64,000 bases of DNA from Vibrio salinus. Its GTDB lineage: Bacteria; Pseudomonadota; Gammaproteobacteria; Enterobacterales; Vibrionaceae. The number at the start of each line of letters is the position of its first letter. The stretch's first letter is position 1. Below, piece after piece: positions 57,152 through 64,000 of the stretch. Made by a program: the position numbers and the translations under genes. The DNA is taken from contig NZ_JAJSDZ010000010.1 of the NCBI RefSeq assembly GCF_021272385.1, positions 1,116,001 through 1,180,000 of the forward strand, read 5' to 3'. Under the pieces are notes generated by a model. The model had not been told where the DNA came from and searched no databases. It worked only from the letters and a program-made list of their open reading frames with translations.

Positions 57152-58759
57152 TCACTCTATTAGACGTACGTAGTAATTCTTCTGAACATCTTTTGCAATG
57201 TTCTCTAATACGTCCTCTAACTGCGTTTCACCATCAGAAAAACCACTTGCACTGACAAAATGTATGTTATCTTCACCCTCAGTACATATCTTCATTCCCG
57301 GAGCCATATATTGTTCATAAGTTTTTCTTCCTGTGTCTGCGGTATTTCCAGATCTGACACCAACAAAATACACGTGCAGATTCCGACGGCGAAAGCTTTT
57401 GCACAAGCTAATAAACCGCTGTTTGGCGATAGACTTCCTGTTTGCTCCGCTTGCTAATTCACTCTCATAGGCCTGCTGCCGAAAATTATAACGGTCTGTG
57501 TCTAACTGGCTTCCTTTAATATGAGCCAGCATCACAATCGCCTTATAATTCTGGTCATCTGAACTAAAGTCTAAAGGTAATTCAAGATCACCCCAGCCAG
57601 AGTTACCACGCATTCGGGGTGATAGTGTTACTGCCGCCCATCCCATCGCAATGGCGTAATTCACATTATTTCTGGGCGTCATCATATTCAAACGCTCACT
57701 AATTTTGTTCAGATTGTTCGTTAAAGGTAAAACAGGTGTATTAGGACATCCTTTATCCGCAAGCATCCAGCGGGTTCCTATTGCTCCGGAGAACTCAGGC
57801 CATAAATATGGATTCGGTCCCACCCATGATATTGGTGTTGCTCCGGGAGAACCAAATGAGGGATCGGCAACTCGATAAAAAAGACTGAACTGCTCATTTA
57901 CCGAACGATCCCAGTAATAATTTTCATCTTTATCCAATCCTCGGTATAAACATAACAGATGTGCGACTCTGTCCGGAATCCGGGTATCATTCAGGTGGCT
58001 TGCCTTGCCAGAATTAAACAATGATCTTAATTCAGGTGGTTTCAAATTAGTTCCTGACCACTGCTGAATGCGTGCAGGATGATCATTATCATAAACATTC
58101 ACTGCCGAACTGTATGGAACCAATGAAAGCCATCGATATCCGTTGCTGTCAGATTGACTATCATCACTAATAAAATCTTGCGCGAACTCATTCGCCAACC
58201 GTTTTAGAGCAGAAATATCACTATTACTTTCATAATAAGAATTCGGCAACATCAGGGCGACTTCGGTAGGACGACTCATGACCTCCACTGTAGACGAAAT
58301 CACTTCCTCTTTTGACTCAGCCCCCAGAACGGAAGATTCCGCAGTAACACGAACCGATACTTTGTAAGTCACCGACCCGGAATCTGCTTCTGATTTAACA
58401 ACCTGAACAGAAGATGTATCAACCTGATCTGCCAATTCGCTATCTAAGCCAAGATTTGACAAAATATAACCGCTCGCCAGTGCTCTCAGAGCTTCGTTAT
58501 CATCACCATTTGTGTTTGCCATTTCTTTGTACCCGATGGCCAGTGCAGCCGTGTCGGTTGCTCGTTTTACCTGTGAAATACTGTCCACAGTTCGTGTTGT
58601 ATCCAAAGAATAAGCAACGGCAGTTAAAGCACCGGCAAATACAAGAACGGTAAGCGGCAGAACCGAACCCGACTGCTCATTACAAAAGCGTCGCCACAAA
58701 CATTCGGACATTGCCTGGATATTTTTTCCGGAACGGTTAATTGCATCTAATAAAGTCAT
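57152..58759 (-). CDS. tadG: TadG-like pilus protein with degenerate VWA domain
   Basis: 535 residues from ATG 58759 (the promoter predicted at 58802-58830 and the lack of similarity favour this over a TTG at 58807). The N-terminus contains NEQSG-SVLPLTVLVFAGALTAVAYSLDTTRTVDSISQVKRATDTAALAIGYK, the TadG/TadE Flp-pilus-assembly helix. The following region is VWA-like (EVALMLPNSYYESNSDISALKRLANEFAQDFI; LHVYFVGVRSGN), but the metal site DxSxS is replaced by LPNSY. tadF's expected partner is thus found 15 kb from the main tad operon, as the first gene of the LEPR export operon, 34 bases before the LEPR gene. Confidence 0.8.
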   Translation of the reverse strand: MTLLDAINRSGKNIQAMSECLWRRFCNEQSGSVLPLTVLVFAGALTAVAYSLDTTRTVDSISQVKRATDTAALAIGYKEMANTNGDDNEALRALASGYILSNLGLDSELADQVDTSSVQVVKSEADSGSVTYKVSVRVTAESSVLGAESKEEVISSTVEVMSRPTEVALMLPNSYYESNSDISALKRLANEFAQDFISDDSQSDSNGYRWLSLVPYSSAVNVYDNDHPARIQQWSGTNLKPPELRSLFNSGKASHLNDTRIPDRVAHLLCLYRGLDKDENYYWDRSVNEQFSLFYRVADPSFGSPGATPISWVGPNPYLWPEFSGAIGTRWMLADKGCPNTPVLPLTNNLNKISERLNMMTPRNNVNYAIAMGWAAVTLSPRMRGNSGWGDLELPLDFSSDDQNYKAIVMLAHIKGSQLDTDRYNFRQQAYESELASGANRKSIAKQRFISLCKSFRRRNLHVYFVGVRSGNTADTGRKTYEQYMAPGMKICTEGEDNIHFVSASGFSDGETQLEDVLENIAKDVQKNYYVRLIE

Positions 58760-58801
58760 TAGTACGAAAATACATCGGTTATCGGGGAACTTCCCATTCA
58801 C

Positions 58802-58830
58802 TAACAATAATGATGATGATAACCATTCTC
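58802..58830 (-). promoter_or_regulatory. Promoter of the tadG-LEPR operon overlapped by a Fur box
   Basis: On the minus strand TTGAGA (58830-58825), a 17-base spacer, TATTGT (58807-58802). On the plus strand GATGATGATAACCATTCTC (58812-58830) matches the classical 19-base Fur box GATAATGATAATCATTATC at 16 positions. Fur binding would block the whole promoter. Confidence 0.7.
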
Positions 58831-58880
58831 AAAAAGAAAGGTAGTAGAAAAATATTAATATTCGTTAATATTACTGCTCA

Positions 58881-58905
58881 AAATAAAAGAGCCTGACGGC
58901 TCTTT
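58881..58905 (-). terminator. Terminator of the hutWXZ cluster
   Basis: AAAGAGCC (58886-58893) / GGCTCTTT (58898-58905) with a four-base loop. On the minus strand the stem is followed by TTATTTTGAG, 33 bases after the hutZ stop. Confidence 0.85.
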
Positions 58906-58937
58906 CAGATATCGAAGAAAACGTCTCTCAGAACTAA

Positions 58938-59495
58938 TCAGACTTTTTGCAACTCGGGAAACACATGCATTTTTGATACAGGCTCGTGACCTTTATCCAA
59001 ATGAACAAAGTCAATTAAATCCTCACTCGATACATGGTAGGCCTTACCAAACCCTTTGACATACAATCCTTTTTCCGTTGTCAGGTGGTACAATTTAAAA
59101 TCTTTCATCTGACTCAGATTATTGATAATCGGACCAAAGCGCTCCTGTAGCTGCCTTATTATCTGATGCCACTTATCGCTTTCCCGTTCTATAAAATTTG
59201 CTCTAGCGTCAAAAGTCAGCCGTTTACGTGCATACAACTGTTTTGAACTCCCTTCATCCTCAATCATCATCATTGAAAGACTTCTATTTTCATGCAAATT
59301 TCTTGCATGGCGTGCAATCTCTGAAATAAGAACAAAATATCCCTCTTCGTTATAAACGAATGGCGCATAGCTAACGTTTGGATTCCCTTGTGAATCGACA
59401 GTCGCCAGTTGCAGAGTCTGACACTGTTCGCGGAAATCATGAATTTCAGGCTCCAGACGATGTTGTAATCTCTCCTTTTGTACCATTGAATCCAT
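58938..59495 (-). CDS. hutZ: Haem-utilisation protein HutZ
   Basis: 185 residues of the PNPOx-like split-barrel family (QTLQLATVDSQGNPNVSYAPFVYNEEGYFVLISEIARHARNL, TFDARANFIER). The terminal DKGHEPVSKMH retains the conserved His of the HutZ/HugZ C-terminal loop that binds haem in V. cholerae HutZ. It degrades haem to release iron, receiving haem from HutX. It lies 24 bases after hutX. GGAG precedes the ATG. Confidence 0.9.
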   Translation of the reverse strand: MDSMVQKERLQHRLEPEIHDFREQCQTLQLATVDSQGNPNVSYAPFVYNEEGYFVLISEIARHARNLHENRSLSMMMIEDEGSSKQLYARKRLTFDARANFIERESDKWHQIIRQLQERFGPIINNLSQMKDFKLYHLTTEKGLYVKGFGKAYHVSSEDLIDFVHLDKGHEPVSKMHVFPELQKV

Positions 59496-59519
59496 ACTAT
59501 TTTTCTCCTAATCTTTTCT

Positions 59520-60026
59520 CTAGTTTGCTAACTTTTCTTTTAATTCCTTAAAGGCTTTTATTTGGGGCAATAACAATCTACGTTGCTCATCTCTTCCCAG
59601 GTAAATCTTAAAAATTGTATTTCCGTTATTATCTATAAAACCAAAGTAATGACTTTCTTTTCCCATAAAAGGCTTACTGACAAAGCAAACCTTAGATATA
59701 TTTTCCAGTTTTAAATGTCCCTGAAGCTGTCCGGGTTGCCCCATGAGATTAAAATAGCCCATGCTTTTTTTTCCTACTGGTAAAATCGCTTTAACCTCAA
59801 AAATAGAGCCACCTAACTGCATGATAGAAGTAACATTTGTCTTCCAACCGGCTATTTCTGTCAGCAACATTTCAGCATGGCTTCCATCAACGATGGTCAC
59901 AGTATCCTTTGGGAATTCCTGTAATATTTCCAGTTCACTAATACCAAATTTCTCGGCCATCTCGGAGGGCAACAGCTGTGGTTCTTGTTTCAGACTCAGT
60001 GAAATTTTAGAGCGCAATGATTCCAT
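59520..60026 (-). CDS. hutX: Cytosolic haem carrier HutX
   Basis: 168 residues of the HutX/ChuX family: EFPKDTVTIVDGSHAEMLLTEIAGWKTNVTSIMQLGGSIFEVKAILPVGKKSMGYFNLMG and KVCFVSKPFMGKESHYFGFIDNNGNTIFKIYLGRD. Carries haem to HutZ. A run of three 15-bp Fur-like repeats lies about 80-125 bases upstream, in the 276-base gap after hutW, so hutXZ may have its own iron-repressed promoter. Confidence 0.9.
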   Translation of the reverse strand: MESLRSKISLSLKQEPQLLPSEMAEKFGISELEILQEFPKDTVTIVDGSHAEMLLTEIAGWKTNVTSIMQLGGSIFEVKAILPVGKKSMGYFNLMGQPGQLQGHLKLENISKVCFVSKPFMGKESHYFGFIDNNGNTIFKIYLGRDEQRRLLLPQIKAFKELKEKLAN

Positions 60027-60104
60027 GTCATATCCTTAAATAATCATTTTCAGTTTTGACTGATTTCGTTTTGTCTGCCAGACAGAATAGAGGGCTAAAT
60101 TGGT

Positions 60105-60150
60105 GAGAATAATTAAGATGAGAATAATTAAGATGAGAATAATTCGCAAT
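60105..60150 (-). promoter_or_regulatory. Triple 15-bp repeat with Fur-like sequence before hutX
   Basis: GAGAATAATTAAGAT occurs twice in tandem and a third copy diverges after GAGAATAATT. The last unit with its surroundings, GATGAGAATAATTCGCAAT (60132-60150), agrees with the vibrio Fur consensus at 13 of 16 defined positions. The other copies present repeated left halves (GATGAGAATAATT). Confidence 0.6.
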
Positions 60151-60302
60151 GGAATCCAGCATAGGATTTATTAATATTTGTTAATATTTTTACGCTTTAT
60201 TAAACAATATGGTCTCATACATTATTTTCTTAAATACATTATTTGGCAGCCAATTTCTTCATTTTATCTAAAGTTCATTCATAATGATTGAAAAACACTA
60301 TT

Positions 60303-61676
60303 TTAAGAACCCGTTCTCATCATTTCTTGACACATTGGCTGGTGTCCCTTTTCAATTACTTTAATTAAATTTTGTGCCAAATTTACGGACCAGAATTGTC
60401 CTGCGGTTGTTAATACAACATAATAATTATTTAACTCAATTAAGCCATTTTTCTGCCAAATTTCAAATAATGTTCGTAACTGACTGAACAAATCCATTTT
60501 CGCAACAGAATTCAGTTTATTCTTAGATAAAACCCCTTTATCCAAACCCGACTTTATTTCAGCGTACAAATCAAAGTCAACTGTTTGACGAAATACCATC
60601 CCTACCGGCATATTTTGGCTTTTTATCGCTTTCAGATAATCATCCAGTTTACGGTATTGCATTAGTTGAATATCAGCAATGTTTCCTCCGGCTCCGGCTC
60701 CAACGGGCAATACCTCTGCGTTCGTCTTTGCCAGTGAATTGTAGATACTTCTCTCACGATTGTCTGAAGTCCAGTGATTCACGCTGAGTCTTTTCTGATA
60801 ATGTTTCTCCATGAAATTTACGCCCATTTCAAACATTGTCGCCTTCATTTCTGTCGATGCCGGTGGTGGTAATTTCCCCTGAGCAACTTTATCTTCCATT
60901 GGCATCCCTGGCATTTCAATTAGCTGGTAAAGATCGACCCCATCAGCGCCTGATTCCAGATATCCCTCAAGATCACGCTGCCAGATATCCAGATCCTGCA
61001 TTGGCAAACCATATAGCAGATCCAAAACAATGGGTGCCGAATTATAACTTTTTAGATCTGAAATTTTTTGCAGTAGATACTCGCGATCATCCAGCCTTCT
61101 GGCCGCTTTTCTGACTTTAGTATCAAAACTCTGTACACCAAATGAAAAACGATTGAATCCACCTTCCAGTGCACGTTCAAATTTTTCATTATCAAATTTG
61201 TTTAAGCGTCCTTCCAAAGTAATTTCACAATCGGGAGTCAAAGGAAATAAAGCTTTAACTTTAGATGCAAGTAACTGAAGTTGTTCAGAAGATAGATCCG
61301 TTGGCGTTCCGCCCCCCACGTAAACGGCTTGAAATGGCGCTGCCTGAGACCAGGTTAACGAGGATTTCCACTCAAGTTCTTGTATAAGTGCAGAAAAATA
61401 ATCATCAACTAAACCCCGGCTTGAAGCATTCTGAAAAAAATTACAATACGTACATCTCACCCTACAGAAAGGAATATGGATATAAAGACATCGGTTAGAG
61501 TGGCAAGTTGTTGTCGTTGAAAATGCACTCAAAACGGAACTTTGCACGTCCTTAAAAGGAACAGGGTGTACTGCTGCCTGTGCATGAGCACTTGTTTTTT
61601 GTGAAAACGCATATCTTAGCGGATCAGACGTATATATTCCTGTAATTGTCTCATCACTCAGATCAAATTTAATCAT
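60303..61676 (-). CDS. hutW: HutW, radical SAM enzyme of anaerobic haem breakdown (ChuW family)
   Basis: 457 residues. The HemN-like radical SAM core binds a 4Fe-4S cluster through CxxxCxxC, Cys71-Cys75-Cys78 (IPFCRVRCTYCNF). AVYVGGGTPTDLSSEQL, EITLEGRLNKFDNEKFERALEGGFNRFSFGVQSFDTKVRK and LDLLYGLPMQDLDIWQRDLEGYLESGADGVDLYQL are HutW/ChuW features. ChuW opens the haem ring by methyl transfer under anoxic conditions. First gene of hutW-hutX-hutZ. In V. cholerae this trio adjoins tonB1-exbBD genes, which are absent here. Confidence 0.9.
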   Translation of the reverse strand: MIKFDLSDETITGIYTSDPLRYAFSQKTSAHAQAAVHPVPFKDVQSSVLSAFSTTTTCHSNRCLYIHIPFCRVRCTYCNFFQNASSRGLVDDYFSALIQELEWKSSLTWSQAAPFQAVYVGGGTPTDLSSEQLQLLASKVKALFPLTPDCEITLEGRLNKFDNEKFERALEGGFNRFSFGVQSFDTKVRKAARRLDDREYLLQKISDLKSYNSAPIVLDLLYGLPMQDLDIWQRDLEGYLESGADGVDLYQLIEMPGMPMEDKVAQGKLPPPASTEMKATMFEMGVNFMEKHYQKRLSVNHWTSDNRERSIYNSLAKTNAEVLPVGAGAGGNIADIQLMQYRKLDDYLKAIKSQNMPVGMVFRQTVDFDLYAEIKSGLDKGVLSKNKLNSVAKMDLFSQLRTLFEIWQKNGLIELNNYYVVLTTAGQFWSVNLAQNLIKVIEKGHQPMCQEMMRTGS

Positions 61677-62202
61677 TCTAGTTACACCATTTTATTTAAA
61701 TAATTTTACATTGCTTCGCGGTGTTATTAATCTTTTGTTTCTGATGATAGTATTTGTAACTTTTTCCGCTGTAAATATGGGAAACATTAATAATTGTTAA
61801 CATTTTAGAATGCATTAATAGAGGATAGTTAGTATCTATAAGTACTATTATTATAAAGATTACAATTTTAAGCAGATATATAACCAAGTAACCTGAAGAT
61901 GTCGTATTCAGTGATATTTACCCAGGCCTGAAACAAAGATAAAAATGGAGAAAGACCAAAATATTCTATTCGATAGCCTGCCTGTTAATAATGCCTATAA
62001 TGCCTCTTTCTATAGATATATGAATATACACAGTTTCATCATTTATCTGCCAGTGTGCTGATCTCATAACATCTGCTCCTTTTCTGACACACACAAAATG
62101 AAACACGTTGATATTTGATAAGTCTCATATCCACAACTACACTAAAATCGAATAAATAATAAGCACTGGATTGCTAAATAATCATTCGTTCAAGAGGTTG
62201 GC
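61677..62202. other. Gene-free region between divergent hutW and a chemoreceptor gene
   Basis: 526 AT-rich bases with the promoters of both genes. A partial palindrome CATTAATAATTGTTAACA (about 61785-61802) might be a weak regulatory site but matches Fur poorly. A 63-codon minus-strand frame at 61696-61887 has no ribosome-binding site or family and is not called. Confidence 0.5.
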
Positions 62203-64000
62203 ATGAGAATTCAATCAATTAGACTAAAAATGATGCTCCCTATCATTTTACTGGCAACACTGATACTCACGATCTTTATCTTCATGCAGGTCATTTTAAA
62301 AATTGAAGCCAAAGCCATGGAGAAACAAACCAAATCTTATTTTGAAGCAATAGCCGTTGTATTAAATGCAGACAGGGACATCTATCAGGCCCGGTTAGCG
62401 CAAGCTGAAATGTTGTCTAACTACGGAGACAAAGCTCAACAACAAAAAGACTTTGAAGAAAATGCACAACAGGTTTACGACCGCTTTCAACGTTACCGTG
62501 AATTTCTGGCCGAAGAACCGGAACTGATCACACCATATGAAGACTTCGACAAACTTTATGAAGACTGGTTTAAAAGCAGCCGTCATATACCTACAATTTA
62601 TAAAGCCAACCAACAGATTAATGAACAGCTCGCCTCTATTGATAAAGATTTCTACACCCTGCGTAATCTGGTTGATACTGCCGAAGCTAAACTCAGACAA
62701 CACGCATCCGAATGGGGAGAACAGGGTATTGACCGCGATAGGCTCAAAGTCTATCTCAATGCATTGTCAGAAATTCTGAATGCAGACAGAGACATCTATC
62801 AGGCACGGTTAGCTCAACAAAAGATTATCACCGGCGTAGGTGATCTGGATAAAAATAAAGCGGACTTTGAAGCTAATTCTCTTCAGGCGATCAACCGCTT
62901 TCAGGCGTACCGAACCTTAATGGCATCAGAACCTGAGTATGTAACTCCATATGAGACATTTGATCATCTCTTTGCTGAATGGTTTAAGCGAAGTACGTTA
63001 TTGATTGATTCCCATGAATTTAAAACTTCCACAAATCAACAAAATATTCTATCCGCTACGGATCAGAAATTTCACAAAATACGGGATATCTTAGATAAAG
63101 CCGGAGAAAGATTAAAAAAACATGGCGAACGTATGGAAGAAAAGGTCGCTAAACAGATTAATACTTATGAAAATATAGCCATAACGATCATCATTCTTGG
63201 TTTTATCATCGCATTCATTATCGGCTATTACATTCCAATGAAAATCACTCAAAGTGTCAATAGTCTTTCTTCTCGAATTAAAGAAATCTCAGAAGGAGAT
63301 GGCGACCTCACAGCGAGAATAAAATCAACATCAAAAGATGAACTGGGTGATCTGGCCAGAGAGTTTGATGGTTTTCTTGATAACCTGCAATCTATCATGA
63401 AAATTATCCAGACAAAAAGCTCAGCCCTTGGTGATTCCACCCATCAGTTAGAAGAAGTTGCCAACACGGTCAGTCAAATCACTCAGAAACTGGTTGATTC
63501 TAGTGACTCCATTGTAAGTGCCGCAAGTGAGATGTCCATGTCCAATGAACAAATGGCGGATGTGGCTTCTAACACATCGGATGCATCGACAAAAGCTGCT
63601 GACCATATTGATAAAGGAAAAGATGTCGTTAATTCTTCGCATGACAGTATTGACTCTCTGGTCAGAAATATCGATACAACAATGACTAAAGCAGCAGAAC
63701 TGGAAAAAAATTCCATCGACATTTCTACCGTGCTTGAAGTCATACGGGGCATTGCCGATCAAATTAACCTACTGGCTTTAAACGCGGCCATAGAAGCCGC
63801 TCGTGCCGGAGAATACGGACGAGGATTTGCAGTTGTTGCTGACGAAGTACGGACCCTGGCGACTCAGACCAGTGAAAGTACTAATAAGATTGAGCAGATG
63901 ATTACTCAGTTAACACAGAGTGTCTCCGATGCATTTGATACCATTAAAGTCAGCAAAGATAACGCAAATAGTGCTGTTGAAAACTTTGACAGTGTCATTG
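62203..64000 (+). CDS. Methyl-accepting chemotaxis protein with duplicated helical sensor domain, cut by window edge
   Basis: 599 codons are in the window, no stop. AAGAGG lies five bases before the ATG. TM1 is about residues 11-31. The periplasmic part contains two related all-helical modules: [14 protein letters not shown] occurs at residue 54 and again at 192, a 138-residue period, followed each time by YxxFDxLFxxWFK-like segments. This resembles the helical bimodular (HBM) sensor of McpS-type receptors, which bind small organic acids. TM2 ([18 protein letters not shown]), HAMP (about 350-400) and the signalling tip [40 protein letters not shown] follow. The C-terminal methylation half is beyond the edge. 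Confidence 0.88.
   Translation, partial: MRIQSIRLKMMLPIILLATLILTIFIFMQVILKIEAKAMEKQTKSYFEAIAVVLNADRDIYQARLAQAEMLSNYGDKAQQQKDFEENAQQVYDRFQRYREFLAEEPELITPYEDFDKLYEDWFKSSRHIPTIYKANQQINEQLASIDKDFYTLRNLVDTAEAKLRQHASEWGEQGIDRDRLKVYLNALSEILNADRDIYQARLAQQKIITGVGDLDKNKADFEANSLQAINRFQAYRTLMASEPEYVTPYETFDHLFAEWFKRSTLLIDSHEFKTSTNQQNILSATDQKFHKIRDILDKAGERLKKHGERMEEKVAKQINTYENIAITIIILGFIIAFIIGYYIPMKITQSVNSLSSRIKEISEGDGDLTARIKSTSKDELGDLAREFDGFLDNLQSIMKIIQTKSSALGDSTHQLEEVANTVSQITQKLVDSSDSIVSAASEMSMSNEQMADVASNTSDASTKAADHIDKGKDVVNSSHDSIDSLVRNIDTTMTKAAELEKNSIDISTVLEVIRGIADQINLLALNAAIEAARAGEYGRGFAVVADEVRTLATQTSESTNKIEQMITQLTQSVSDAFDTIKVSKDNANSAVENFDSVI

Noticed and set aside
61785-61802. Fur box before hutW
   Set aside because: The best stretch agrees at only about 9 of 16 defined positions of the vibrio Fur consensus, which is near background for AT-rich DNA.
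61696-61887. 63-codon hydrophobic frame upstream of hutW
   Set aside because: No ribosome-binding site, AT-rich low-complexity content and no family resemblance.

Overview
The window reads as a chromosomal segment of a gammaproteobacterium of the Vibrionaceae type. The reasons are moderate-to-low GC, a hutW-hutX-hutZ haem cluster, close matches to E. coli CysB/EamA/YbiT/NlpC/Rha proteins, many chemoreceptors and c-di-GMP enzymes, and Vibrio-style Fur and LexA boxes. I cannot name the species.

Bases 1-20 kb are mostly metabolism and signalling. A cut-off periplasmic binding protein is followed by a CysB-type regulator and the O-acetylserine/cysteine exporter eamA. A large HD-GYP sensor comes next, then a complete L-rhamnose operon (rhaB-rhaA-rhaT-rhaM-rhaD-fucO-like) followed by one AraC-type regulator. 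A GGDEF/EAL protein, a BCCT osmolyte transporter, and an XRE regulator divergent from a ketopantoate-reductase-like gene complete this part. From 19.6 to 33 kb come nlpC, the ABC-F gene ybiT, a chemoreceptor fused to hemerythrin, a marR-omf-emrA-emrB drug-efflux operon with a triple 15-bp repeat at its promoter, a second HD-GYP sensor, a small gene under two LexA boxes, a decayed chemoreceptor and ybaN.

From 33.0 to 58.8 kb lies an accessory island. A minus-strand Tad/Flp pilus operon (flp-tadV-rcpC-rcpA-cpaD-tadZ-A-B-C-D-E-F) is divergent from an OmpR-type response regulator and sensor kinase. Tail-to-tail with the kinase is a second minus-strand operon: the missing tadG, a 1767-residue acidic protein with an N-terminal LEPRIVFDAA motif, a TolC-like lipoprotein, two HlyD-type adaptors (one with a cytosolic GAF-like domain) and an M50 metalloprotease fused to a HlyD/lipoyl domain. 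No ABC or RND motor is encoded. Fur-like boxes sit before all three transcription units: flp, the two-component pair and tadG. I infer an iron-repressed surface programme that combines a Tad pilus with a dedicated, motorless export system for the LEPR protein. This is the most promising candidate for an undescribed system.

Bases 58.9-64 kb hold hutWXZ, with a Fur-like triple repeat before hutX, and the 5' part of a chemoreceptor with an internally duplicated helical sensor domain.
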